Shown here: one piece after another, positions 11,316 to 20,811 of the stretch
How positions within the stretch are numbered: the first letter of the stretch is position 1
How the letters are laid out: the number at the start of each line of letters is the position of its first letter
Source of the DNA: Paraniabella defluvii
GTDB lineage: Bacteria > Bacteroidota > Bacteroidia > Chitinophagales > Chitinophagaceae
NCBI GenBank assembly: GCA_019316985.1
Contig: CP079215.1
Coordinates: 682,001 to 746,000 of the forward strand
Direction of reading: 5' to 3'
DNA length: 64,000 nt
Made by a program: the position numbers and the translations under genes
Notes under the pieces: model-generated
Database searches by the model: none
The model's input: only the letters and a program-made list of their open reading frames with translations
What the model was told of the DNA's origin: nothing

Positions 11316-11651
11316 TTAAGCGAATGCCGGAGGGCCCCGGATACCTGATACGACTACAACTGAATTTGTTACAGGCGATACGTAACTATAGCAAAGCGAG
11401 ATAAAAGCTAAGGGACAGGCAATGGAAAAACCGCTGATGGGTACATCTGTGTCTTTAGCAAGGTGAAAGTCGCAGATGGCGCAGGAGAACTTTGCTTTTA
11501 CCGTATGGGCAATCTTGCCCGGCTTGCCGGCAGTATTTGAAGATGAAATGTCATGGGTATGAAATGCTTTGACAGCATACACGAAAACAATGAGCGCAAT
11601 AAAAAGCATTGCACTGAATTGTTTTATATACCAGGTACGCAGGAATTTCAT
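11316..11651 (-). CDS. Small membrane-anchored HTHD/CAICD protein
   Basis: An intact 111-residue protein with one N-terminal membrane segment (residues ~12-28), then FHTHD, a CAICDFHLAKD motif and a second hydrophobic stretch containing ACPLAFISLCYS. It ends 62 nt before the TonB receptor gene and is probably co-transcribed with it. Proteins of this shape occur upstream of TonB receptors in Bacteroidota metal loci. The His and Cys residues suggest periplasmic metal binding. I did not recognise a named family. Confidence 0.55.
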   Translation of the reverse strand: MKFLRTWYIKQFSAMLFIALIVFVYAVKAFHTHDISSSNTAGKPGKIAHTVKAKFSCAICDFHLAKDTDVPISGFSIACPLAFISLCYSYVSPVTNSVVVVSGIRGPPAFA

Positions 11652-11669
11652 TTAAATCTTACTCATTTG

Positions 11670-11873
11670 TTATTGATTGTTACAAAGCAGGCACCACAGC
11701 CGTACACCATCAGGCAGCTCAGGAATAGGGCGACCCGTGCTGGCGGTTCGATCCCGGCTTATCTGATCGTGTTTGTGGCGCACAGGCTGTTCAATGGTTT
11801 TACTTGCAGCAATCTTTTTGCGGATAAATATTGCTTTAAGCACTTTGACAATGATCCGTTTCAGCTTTTCCAT
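11670..11873 (-). CDS. Possible small basic protein (67 aa)
   Basis: A short frame starting MEKLKRIIVKVLKAIFIRKK and rich in Lys/Arg/Ile, ending 18 nt before the HTHD protein. No family was recognised. The second half (proline- and glycine-rich) looks less protein-like and may be out of frame. The flanking 11874-12079 holds no gene that I can support, although a His/Cys-poor translation can be read there in pieces. Treat this as a weak call. Confidence 0.22.
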   Translation of the reverse strand: MEKLKRIIVKVLKAIFIRKKIAASKTIEQPVRHKHDQISRDRTASTGRPIPELPDGVRLWCLLCNNQ

Positions 11874-12079
11874 AATTGATGATTTGTTGGAAGGAAGGTT
11901 TGCTGTTAGCGGTAATGCGATTCAAGTTGATAACCGGGCTTGGGGAGGCGGTAATAAACCCATTCACACAAGTCTGTTTCCGTTCCTTTGCCGGGTGAGC
12001 AGGTACAGCCTGCCCTTTTGCTGCGGACAGGTTGTATCAATAAACTGCATTGAATGTGAAACGCATAACCGCAGAATAG

Positions 12080-12678
12080 CTACCGGATTGTTTCCTTTAC
12101 GGTGCCGCAGGTTGGCATCGCTTTGCCCAGGTACGGGTTTTTAATTGCCTGCTGCTCGCTGATCCATATCGCACCTTTACCATTGTCTGCCATTGGGCAA
12201 AAATCCCTGTATAACGTTTGTCCGCCGTTGCCAAATGCTTTGATAAAGTCTGCCATGTCTTCGCTCAACGGTATGAAATGTTCTCTTTGATGGTCAATTT
12301 TACCTGCATTTTCACTGATGTGCTCTGCATTCTCTTTGAGGTCGTCCGCAATATCCATGTAGGCTTTCATCTGCGCCTGGGGCAGGCTTTTCATGTCCGC
12401 TTTTGAGAGCGTTGTGACCAATGCACCGGCAGCCGTGGCGGCATCTTTACCATTGTCCTGGGTCAGGGCATTTTTTAGCTGGAGGTAGGCGGCGATTATT
12501 TGTTTGGAAGGAAACCCGGTGCCGCTCGGTTTAACGGTCGTATCTGCCGCAGATTGCGGGAGGCTGCTGTTGGTGTATCTGCGGTGGATTGTGTTGTATC
12601 TGCACTTTTTGCAGTGTTGCCATTGCAAGCTGAGAATGTCATGGCCGCTAAAGCAAGGCCAAAAATTATTTTTTTCAT
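12080..12678 (-). CDS. DUF3347 lipoprotein, frameshifted
   Basis: The start MKKIIFGLALAAMTFSACNG is a lipoprotein signal. A low-complexity Thr/Ala/Ser linker follows, then DUF3347: LKNALTQDNGKDAATAAGAL, YRDFCPMADNGKGAIWISE and KNPYLGKAMPTCG. The linker carries one frame break near 12560, and repair gives ~199 residues. It shares the CPM...G.W.S....KNP.....M..CG signature with the C-terminal half of the protein at 3156-4045, so it is a stand-alone version of the same periplasmic copper-binding domain. A run of small envelope genes flanks it. Confidence 0.8.
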
Positions 12679-12761
12679 TTTTGATGATTGATTAAATGTT
12701 AGAAAATAGAAATAGTACAGGCATAACATAGCCTGTACATGCTAAAAACATATAATCAAGT

Positions 12762-13178
12762 CTAAATCCGAAAACTTTGAACGAGAATGCGAATTTCGCG
12801 GCCCGGAGGGTCGTAGCCGATCTCAAAGTACTTTTGAGGAACCTCTTTCGGGGAAGGATAGAATAAAAAATTATTATAGTAAACTGCAACAAAGGCACCC
12901 AGGAAAACAGGGCTTACCAAATTTTCCCCTTGCGGAAGCACTTTAGCTGCCTGCGCAATTTTCGTTACATTGTCATTGCAGCAGTTGTCCTTTTCGTTGT
13001 TTGAATGACGGTGATGTACATCACCATGATGATGATGAGCCGCTAACGGAGTTGTTTCATGTTGGTGGTGGTGATGCGGATTGATACCCAAAGCACAGGC
13101 AAAGCCTACCACAATGTTCAATGAGAACACAGCCAGCAGGAATATTGCCCTGATTTGTATGGATGGGGATCGTTTCAC
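12762..13178 (-). CDS. His-rich envelope protein
   Basis: An intact 138-residue protein. The N-terminal hydrophobic segment (IFLLAVFSLNIVVGFACALG) is followed by a strongly His-rich stretch: HHHHQHE, AHHHHGDVHHRHS and then KDNCCND. A second hydrophobic segment lies at ~90-108. The topology suggests an inner-membrane protein with a periplasmic His/Cys loop, likely a metal buffer or sensor. I know similar short HHHH proteins from Bacteroidota copper islands but no functional study. It precedes the DUF3347 gene by 84 nt. Confidence 0.6.
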   Translation of the reverse strand: MKRSPSIQIRAIFLLAVFSLNIVVGFACALGINPHHHHQHETTPLAAHHHHGDVHHRHSNNEKDNCCNDNVTKIAQAAKVLPQGENLVSPVFLGAFVAVYYNNFLFYPSPKEVPQKYFEIGYDPPGREIRILVQSFRI

Positions 13179-13303
13179 TTACACAAAGTTATAAAATTAT
13201 ACCATATTGGGAATAGCCTGCCAATTTTCCTGTTCAGGTATTGTCCAGATCCTTGCCATACCTGGTCATTTGGAAGATATTCTTTTTGCTTTTATTATGA
13301 AAA

Positions 13304-14537
13304 TCAGAAGTACGTAGACACGCCAAAATTAAATCCGCCTACCCGCACCGGCGGGTTACCCAACAGATCCCTTTGCCGTTGGATTCTATAGTTTAAGCGT
13401 AGCACCGTAGATGAGTTGGGGCGAAAGCTGATCGCAGGCATGATGCTCCATACATCATCGGCAATATTGCCACCCGTTTCTTTGAACTTACCTACATTCC
13501 AGTCCACATATTCAAAACGACAAGCTAAATTGATTGTTGCCTTTTCCCATCCCAGGATGGTACGTTTTAAAACAGGCTGGACAACATCTACAAATCCGCC
13601 ACGTTGTTTTGTTCCATATTGCTGCGAATAAGTTGGGGAACGCCCACCTTGATCCATGCCCATTCACCTACAACGTACGTATTCCATCTTGGCAGGGTTG
13701 TGTTAAAGTCAACTGCAAAAACATCAACGCGACGCTTATAGTCCACAATATTGCCATCATCCTTAAAAGTGTTGTAGGCACCTCCCATATAGGACAATCC
13801 TAATTCGCCAATTTTATTGTTACGGGCCGCTATCTTACCGGTGAATAATGGTTCTCCACTGGCGGTTTCCTCAAACCGGTCCGTATTTTCTTTGGAGGCG
13901 GGCAGGTAGGTCTTATTCTGTTCGTTATTGATAATGCTTCCGTCAAAGCCACCGGAAACGTAAGCTTCGTAACCGAACATCCAGTTACCGCTATATTTTT
14001 TACCGTATAACCCAAAGCCTGCGTTGCTCCAGGTAGCGGGAAGCATTTGCTCCATCGCAATCGGCCGGTCGGTAAACTCCCACTTAGGCCCGTCATGATT
14101 CTGGTTAAAACCGCCGATAGGATTTACAATCATACCACCCCTGAGATTGAGCAAGGGATGAAACTCAAAATCCAATGCGGCAAACTTATATCAAACTCTT
14201 TGTCGGCAGGCTCAAACTCGATCTCAGATATAAACTTGATACGTTTTGAAATGCTGGAAGCTATAAAGACCGTAAGCCTTCTAAACTGGAATTGATGGCC
14301 GTCACTAACGCCGTCTTCACCCATGTGCTGCCAGTTTGCTTCCATGTAACCGCCTATTGAAACCGGTAATTTGTTGGCTACCAAAAGGGGCGATTGTAAA
14401 CCGCATCCATATTCATGGTTTTGGTTATCGTGTCTTTAGGGACACGCCGAAACAAACTGGAGTCTACCTGTGCTGATGCTGAAAGCAAACAGCCTACATG
14501 AAGCATGAGCAGGATAAGTTTTTTTTTTATTGTTCAT
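13304..14537 (-). CDS. OprP/OprO-like porin, frameshifted
   Basis: A beta-barrel porin of ~410 residues. The repaired start is MNNKKKLILLMLHVGCLLSA, with the poly-A break just after the ATG; ATG 14535-14537 overlaps the Rieske TGA. The body contains GGYMEANWQHMGEDGVSDGH, RRLTVFIASSISKRIKFISE and FEFHPLLNLRGGMIVNPIGG, and it ends PVRVGGFNFGVSTYF with the usual C-terminal aromatic. The frame also breaks near 14395, 14165 and 13640. It resembles phosphate-selective porins O and P. It is the third gene of the cytochrome-Rieske-porin operon, so it may admit a substrate or metal ion for the redox proteins. Confidence 0.68.
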
Positions 14538-14977
14538 TTTGCCAAAGAGATTTTGATTTGGTTGTTATCAATAGTAACCGGCAGTGTTCGCAGGTGCTTT
14601 GCGGCGGGGCCGTTGCTTACATTTCCCCTGTTGTCAAATTCACTTCCATGTGCAGGGCATTGCAGTTTATCACCGAACACCTGCAACTCTGTGCCCTGGT
14701 GCGTACATTGCATCCATAAAGCGGAATAATCGTTTTCAGAAAATCGAAATACGCAAATGGGATACTGGAGCGCGTCATTCTGTATCACCACATATTTTTT
14801 TGCGGCAGATTTTTGCGTATTCTTCGTGTCAAAAGCAGTGAACGGTATGGTGATATAATCCTGCACAATGTTTCCGGGAATTGTTTTTGAGGCAGCGCAG
14901 CTTTCCAGCAGCGAAGCCATTACGGTGCCGCTTATGCAGGCAAATCCGCATTGTTTTATAAATTTTTTTCTCTCCAT
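14534..14977 (-). CDS. Exported Rieske [2Fe-2S] protein
   Basis: An intact 147-residue protein. The N-terminus is a Tat-like or lipoprotein signal (MERKKFIKQCGFACISG, then LLESCAAS). The Rieske motifs are CTHQG and CPAHGSEF, supplying the two Cys and two His cluster ligands. It lies one base downstream of the di-haem cytochrome gene and overlaps the porin start by 4 nt. This tight coupling suggests a periplasmic electron-transfer unit. Only the Rieske domain is present, with no catalytic iron domain, so it is an electron carrier and not a dioxygenase. Confidence 0.85.
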   Translation of the reverse strand: MERKKFIKQCGFACISGTVMASLLESCAASKTIPGNIVQDYITIPFTAFDTKNTQKSAAKKYVVIQNDALQYPICVFRFSENDYSALWMQCTHQGTELQVFGDKLQCPAHGSEFDNRGNVSNGPAAKHLRTLPVTIDNNQIKISLAK

Positions 14978-14978
14978 T

Positions 14979-16175
14979 TTACAGCGATTTCAAAAATCTG
15001 ATGAGTGCGTCTTTATCGGCCTGGTTCAGGCTTGTATAATTGGTTCTGGCCTTCGTTGCTTCGCCGCCATGCATTTCAATGGCCTGTTGTATGCTGGTGG
15101 CCCGCCCATCGTGCATCAGGTAGAATTTTCCACCCTGCGCATTGGGCGACAGTCCCAATCCCCATAATGGCGGGGTACGCCATTCGTATGATTTTGCCGT
15201 GCCTTCCGTATAGCCATCATCCAGGCCCGGCCCCATGTCATGAAGCAACAGATCGGTATAGGGGTGAAATTCTTTGTAGGCTATTGATTCAATAGGCGAA
15301 GGCCCGTTTTTAAGGTGGGTTTGTGGCAGCTTGCACAACCAATGGTGGCGAACACCTGCCCGCCCAGAATGACCTGTGGATCATTCTGGTCCCGCTGTAT
15401 AGGCGCTTTTAAGGTTTGGAGGTAGAAGCCGATATTGTTTAGCTCCTGGGTGGGGATCTCCGGGTCAATTTCCTTCCCGGAATAGACATCTATGGGTCGG
15501 TAAAGGGATGCAATGCCCATATCCTGTGAAAATGCATCAGCAGCCTGTGCCAGCAGGTTATAAACGCTGGCTTTTTTACCAAAGCGGCAAATGTATTTGC
15601 CACCCTGCGTGATGGCATTGGCGGGCGGGGTAACGAAAGAGGGAATGGTGTACCAGTTTGGCCTGCCGGATATCCCGTCCCCGTCTGCATCATTTGGATC
15701 GGCCATTGCAAGTAAGTCAGCATCGGGAACGGCTTCCAGGAAACCCAGGCCGGTTACAGCAGGCGGCGTTAACTTACTAAAGGTGGCTCCGGCGGGTATC
15801 TGTTCCGGCTGATAACCGGGAATGGCCCTGTTCTGTAGCTGCGGGCCCCTGATCCAGGAAGTGATTACCGGTTTCATCGGTCTGGCCAAAGCGGGTCAGC
15901 GTAGTGAAGGGATGCCCTTTTCCATCGCCTGCATGGCAACTTCCGCAACTGGTTGCGACAAAAACCGGCCCCAGCCCTTTTTCTACGGTAAAAATTTCGT
16001 CATTAAAGGTTTGGTCACCTGAACGAAAACGCTGGCTTTGCTCATAATTGAGTCCTTCTACCGGTCCGTCGAGCAGCGAGTCTTCCTTCGGGGTTGCCGG
16101 TTCCATCTTGGAACAAGCCTGAATGACAGCAATAATAGCAGCAAATATGCCAATGGTAATGTAATATTTTTTCAT
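14979..16175 (-). CDS. Di-haem oxidoreductase-family cytochrome c, frameshifted
   Basis: A lipoprotein (MKKYYITIGIFAAIIAVIQACSK) of ~398 residues with two haem c sites, SCGSCHAG in the first third and GCASCHKP in the last third. The region GLGFLEAVPDADLLAMADPN DADGDGISG and the final LMHDGRATSIQQAIEMHGGE match the DUF1111 / di-haem oxidoreductase family, related to bacterial di-haem peroxidases. The frame breaks near 15830 and 15300. It is first in the operon with the Rieske and porin genes and is transcribed away from the DtxR-type regulator, so metal availability probably controls it. Confidence 0.82.
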
Positions 16176-16213
16176 TAGCCTTAAATTAAAAGTTCACGAT
16201 ACAAAAATATAAA

Positions 16214-16267
16214 GTTAGAATATTCTAACAAAATTATTTTTAACAGTTTTGCTCTTGTTAGAATAAC
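16214..16267. promoter_or_regulatory. DtxR-type operator pair in divergent promoter
   Basis: A perfect 16-bp palindrome GTTAGAATATTCTAAC (16214-16229) sits between the divergent cytochrome and DtxR genes. A second copy of its left half, GTTAGAATAAC (16257-16267), sits just upstream of the regulator's -7 box TACCTTTG (16282-16289). The length and position suit a metal-dependent DtxR/MntR dimer controlling both directions. Confidence 0.62.
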
Positions 16268-16309
16268 CTAAGCCTTTATGTTACCTTTGCCGATGAATAC
16301 ATATGGAGG

Positions 16310-16981
16310 ATGAATACACATACCGAAGAGAATTACCTGAAGGCCATTTTTAACCTTTCTGCCACCAAAGGAGAGGCGAATGTGAATGAACTGAGCAGGC
16401 AACTGGATATAAAAATGCCTACCGTCAACAGCATGATGAAAAAGCTGTCGGACAGAGGGCTGATTATTTATGAAAGTTACAAGCCGGTGCGGCTTACCAA
16501 GAAAGGACAAAAGGAAGCGGCAATGATCATCCGTAAACACCGGCTAACTGAAATGTACCTGGTGGAAAAAATGGGCTTCGGATGGGACGAAGTGCACGAT
16601 ATAGCAGAACAGATAGAACACGTACAATCCCCGGAGTTCTTTGCTAAAATGGATGAGCTGCTGGGTTATCCCAAAGTAGATCCGCACGGCTCGCCCATAC
16701 CGGACCGGAACGGTAAAATGGAATGGACGGAATACCACAAACTCAATGAGTGCAAGCCGGGAGATACCGTCATTTTTAAGGCGGTTACCCATTCCTCAGA
16801 TGATTTTCTGAAATTCCTCAATACCCGCGAGTTGTTGCTGGAAACGGTGATAAAAGTAATATCCATTGAATCATTTGATGGAACCATAACCGTTGAGTAC
16901 AATAAAAGAAAACAGGAACTGCTCAGCAATATTGTTTGTGACAAAATACTGGTCAGCCATAAAAAAACCAGGTCGGTCTAA
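16310..16981 (+). CDS. DtxR/MntR-family metal-dependent regulator
   Basis: An intact 223-residue protein. The N-terminal winged helix (TEENYLKAIFNLSATKGEAN, then LSRQLDIKMPTVNSMMKKLS) is followed by the dimerisation/metal domain (RKHRLTEMYLVEKMGFGWDE, VHDIAEQIEHVQS, LGYPKVDPHGSPIP), whose Glu and His residues are the usual metal ligands. The C-terminal ~75 residues form an SH3-like/FeoA domain. It is the only plus-strand gene in the first 47 kb. It faces the cytochrome-Rieske-porin operon across a palindromic operator, so auto-repression plus control of that operon is likely. The effector (Mn or Fe) cannot be read from the sequence. ATG 16310 follows TATGGAGGA. Confidence 0.9.
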   Translation: MNTHTEENYLKAIFNLSATKGEANVNELSRQLDIKMPTVNSMMKKLSDRGLIIYESYKPVRLTKKGQKEAAMIIRKHRLTEMYLVEKMGFGWDEVHDIAEQIEHVQSPEFFAKMDELLGYPKVDPHGSPIPDRNGKMEWTEYHKLNECKPGDTVIFKAVTHSSDDFLKFLNTRELLLETVIKVISIESFDGTITVEYNKRKQELLSNIVCDKILVSHKKTRSV

Positions 16982-17032
16982 GCTACAGACCGACCTGGGC
17001 AAACTGATACCTCCTGCCAAAACAATAAATTA

Positions 17033-18268
17033 CTATAAAGGGAATAGCGCAGGCGCACCAGCGCCATTAATGGTCATGCATCTTGCTTGCTCCTTTTTTA
17101 GGATAAACTCACTGCTCAGCAGGTAAGCGCCATCGGTCACCACTACTTCTCCGGGTTGCACGCCTGATGTAATCTCGATCCATAGTGCATTTTCGCCACC
17201 GGTCTCTACCATCCTCGGTTCAAACTTTCCGGCAGCGGTTTCTACCCAGACGTGAGCGCCTTTTCCGTCATGAATGACCGCATCTACCGGCAAGGTGACG
17301 GCGCGGGATGTATTGGCCACAGGTAGCTCCACCACGGCCTGCATGCCCGCTCTAAGCTGGTTGTGCAGGTTGGGTATATTGCCCTGATCGTGAGCAACTG
17401 GCTGCCTTCCTGTAAGGCCGGAGCGATAAATTCAACCCGCATTTTTTGCGGTTCGTTCTCAAAGCCGGCTACGGTCACATTTACCAAGTCACCTGTTTTT
17501 ACCAGGCTTGCTTCGGCAGGATACAGATCTGCTTCTACCCAGATGTTATGGTAGCCTTCCAGGCTCATAATGGCGGAACCTTCTGCTACATATTGCCCTT
17601 CGGTAACCAAAACTTCAGCAACAATACCATCTGCCGGAGCCATATAGGTTAGATAAGGGCTGGTTTTTTTGCTGGTTTTTAACTGGTGTACCTGCGCTTC
17701 ACTTTGATCATAGAGCAACAATTTCTGCCGGGAAGCTTCCAGGAGTTGCTGAAATTTTTGTCTTCCGGAAACTGTGATGCCTGCGCCACGGCAACCAGGT
17801 ATTCCTGTTGCAACGCTGCGAGTTGTTCGGAATATATCTTATACAAGGGCTGCCCTTTACGCACCGGAACGCCTGTTTCTTTCACATACAGGGCTTCTAT
17901 TCTGCCCGCTGTCCGGCTGGATATCATATCCGTTTGTGAAGGGTTTACGGCAAGCCTGCCGTTCAGTTGTTTAAAGGAGGAAAAGGAACCCGTTCTCACC
18001 GTATCTGTATGGATGTTTCCCAGCATCTGTTGCGGTACGCTAAGCGTTAAGAAATCACCGGCATTGGCTTTATCAAACGGCACCAGGTCCATTCCGCAAA
18101 TAGGACAGCTACCAGGCTTGTCGCTTACGATCTGCGGGTGCATGGGGCAGGTATAGGTTTGTTTTTGGTGGTTTCCGTTTGTGTTTTCGTGTCCTTGTTT
18201 TTACACGAACCCAACATGGCGATAGCGGCAAGCAGGAAAACGGAGAGGATATTTATTTTCTGGTTCAT
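17033..18268 (-). CDS. CusB-like RND adaptor with CPMHP head (second), frameshifted
   Basis: A periplasmic adaptor (membrane-fusion) lipoprotein of ~410 residues, starting [20 protein letters not shown] with the lipobox GSC. A heavy-metal-binding head follows ([20 protein letters not shown]), then barrel-sandwich and beta-barrel domains ([40 protein letters not shown]). The frame breaks near 18155, 17725-17760 and 17350. It lies immediately downstream of another adaptor, so the operon encodes two related periplasmic subunits for one pump. It may have a metal-donor role, as CusF has in enterobacteria. Confidence 0.85.
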
Positions 18269-18284
18269 TTTGAATAATTTGATG

Positions 18285-19599
18285 TCAGTCTGATAAAGCT
18301 TTCACTGTCCACCAGGAAACTGGCATTTTTGCTATCTGCCAATCGCCAATGGAATCTTTTATTTCTATCATGTCATTGATTTTGATGCCTGCCTGCACCT
18401 GCCTGGGAATAAACACGCCCATTTCTTTTTTAAATACCACGGCTTTTGTTCCCAGTTGAAGCACGGCATTTTGAGGCAGCCAGTAGGTGCCGTCTTTTAT
18501 TACCTGCATATTGGCAGTGAGTAACTGCCCCGGCTTTAAATCAGTACCGGACAGGTACACCCGTGCTACCGTAAAATTTTCGCCATTTTTCTGCGTGGGT
18601 TCAATCAGGCCAATGCTGCCGGTTTTTATATCGCCGGGGTTGGCATCGGTATGATACGTCAGCTCTTGACCCCGTTTGATGGTTGCTGCAATGGAAGGGG
18701 CAAACGAAAACGCTGCTATCAGGCTATTGCTTTTGTAAATGGTGAAAACCGTTTCTCCGGCACCAACATACTGCCCTTCCCGGATGAGCACCGGCGTTGG
18801 ATTAATGGCTTGCTGCGCTGCGGTAGTATTTGACGCAGCGGCACCACCGCCCATTGCGCCCATACCATCTGCAGCGGCGGCGGGTGAGGGTGGCATCGCC
18901 GTACTGGAGGGCGATGCGTTGGCAGCTACCTTCTTTTCTACGATGTAACCATCGACACTGCTGTACACGGGCACACGGTACAAAGGCTTTCCGGTTTTAA
19001 TGACCTGGTTGATCTGTGCCGTTTGCATGCCCAACAAATTAAGCCGTTGGGTTGCCCTTTGCCGCAATAAAGCATTGTCATCGCTGCTGCTGATGTAAAT
19101 CAATTCTCGTTGTGCGGCGGCAAGGTCAGGTGAATAAATTTCCATAATGAGCTGCCCTTTGCGTACCGGCTGGTAATTGTACCTGATATACATTTTTTCA
19201 ATTCTTCCGGCAACGCGGCTGGAAATGCTTTCCTGGTGCCTGATATCATAGGTAACGATGCCCTGCACCGGGACGGAGAAAGCCTGGCGGCCGCTGTCCG
19301 GAGTGATGGTGCTGATACCGGAAACCACCTGTTCGTTCACCGGCTTCAGTAACGGCAAAATGCTGCTATCCACCTGCAGCTCATTGGAATGGCTCATGGG
19401 TACCAGGTCCATGCCACAGATAGGACATTTACCCGGATGATCCCGCACAATTTCCGGGTGCATGGGGCAGGTATAGGCCGTTGCTTTGTCGTGGGCATGC
19501 ATTGAATCCGCAGTGGCTGTTCCTGTTTTTTCCTTGCAAAAAAAGCAATAGTGCGAACAGCAGCGCTATGAGCATTTTATCTGAATAATTCCTTTTCAT
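18285..19599 (-). CDS. cusB: CusB-like RND adaptor with CPMHP head (first)
   Basis: A periplasmic adaptor of ~438 residues. The frame from 19502 is intact. Repairing the T7 run near 19537 adds a lipoprotein leader from ATG 19599 (MKRNYSDKMLIALLFALLLF, then CKEKTG). The head is CPMHPEIVRDHPGKCPICGM; the rest has the HlyD pattern (GRIEKMYIRYNYQPVRKGQL, GYIVEKKVAANASP). A Met/Ala/Gly-rich insert (AAADGMGAMGGGAAAS) is unusual and could be a Met-type copper site. The start overlaps the outer-membrane-factor stop by 22 nt. It would link that factor to the CusA-like pump. Confidence 0.88.
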
Positions 19600-20809
19600 A
19601 ATCGACGATCATTTGATATAATTTTTGTTTTTCGTCCAGCACATCAAGGCGCATCATATTCAGGGCGTCCCAGTTATCCAAAACCACCGTGAGGGTGAGC
19701 TTATTTTCCTGGTAGGTGATGAAGCTGGCATCAAAGGTTTTTGCAATGCCGGTATCACTTTTTCTTCTATGGATTGAATGCGCTGCTGCATCGTTTGAAT
19801 TTCTGCCTGCATGCCGTACAACATGCCCTGAGTCTCCTGGAGCATGGCAGCACGTTCCTGTTCCATTGCCTGGATATTGGACCGCATGGATTTGATTTCC
19901 GACTGATACATTTTTTTTAGACCACGGCGCAATAGGAATAGAGACCATGCCCATCACACTGAATGCCTTTGGCATCATGGAAGATAACGGCGACATGTGG
20001 TCGTATTGAATGCGAAAGGAGGGCTTCCGTTCCAGCTTCATGGCTTCGATATTGAGCTGCATGGCGTGGATGCTTTCATTCATCCGCAGCACATCTTTTC
20101 GCTGGGTGGCAAGGCTGGCCGTGTCATAAAATGCTGCGGCAACAAAGCGTGGTTCATACACCGTATCTATTTGAAGCTCTGCATTGCCCGGACGGTTCAT
20201 TAAGGCATTGAGATAGGCTTTGGCCTTTGCAATTTCGCTCTGTGGCATAAAGAGCATATTGCGGTTCTTTTCGATGGATGCTTCTGCCCGGTAAACTGTG
20301 CTTAGCTGCGACTGGTTGTAAGGATAGCGTACCTCTTCAATCTTCTTCATCATCTCCAGCACTTTTTCGTTTTGTTGGATGATCCTGATTTTCTCCAACG
20401 CTACCAGCCAGTTAAAATACTGTGATTTTGCCTGTGCTTTCAGCTCATTAAGCGTTACCGCACGATTGGCATTTTCCACATTGCCCTGCGATTGGATATA
20501 TCTTTTTTCGCCTGCAATTTTTTGCCGTTCGGAATTTCCTGTTCCAGCCGCAGCATAAGGGAGCCTTTGTCCCTGGCCTCCATTATTTTCTGAAAAGGAT
20601 AAGGCGTCATAAACGACCCTAAGCCCACCATCGGCGGCATCCAGGCAGTGGCGGCATCGGCGCTGTACTTGTATCCTTCCGCTTTTAACCCGTAGGTTCT
20701 GAGCAGGATATTATTGCTGTCTATTTTTTGCAGCACATCGGGCAGGCTCAGCACTTCCTTTTGTTGTGCCAGGGCACTGAAAGGAAGCAGTACGAGCAGC
20801 CATAAACAT
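19577..20809 (-). CDS. TolC/CusC-family outer-membrane factor, frameshifted
   Basis: A ~410-residue outer-membrane efflux channel. The leader WLLVLLPFSALAQQ precedes SLPDVLQKIDSNNILLRTYG and a coiled-coil alpha-helical barrel. Met-rich helices near 19800-19930 (such as MRSNIQAMEQERAAMLQETQ) are typical of copper/silver members. The start is uncertain: ATG 20809 is out of frame by one base with the leader. Other breaks lie near 20470 and 19925-19760. It follows the pump gene at once and overlaps the adaptor start. Confidence 0.82.
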
Positions 20810-20811
20810 TT

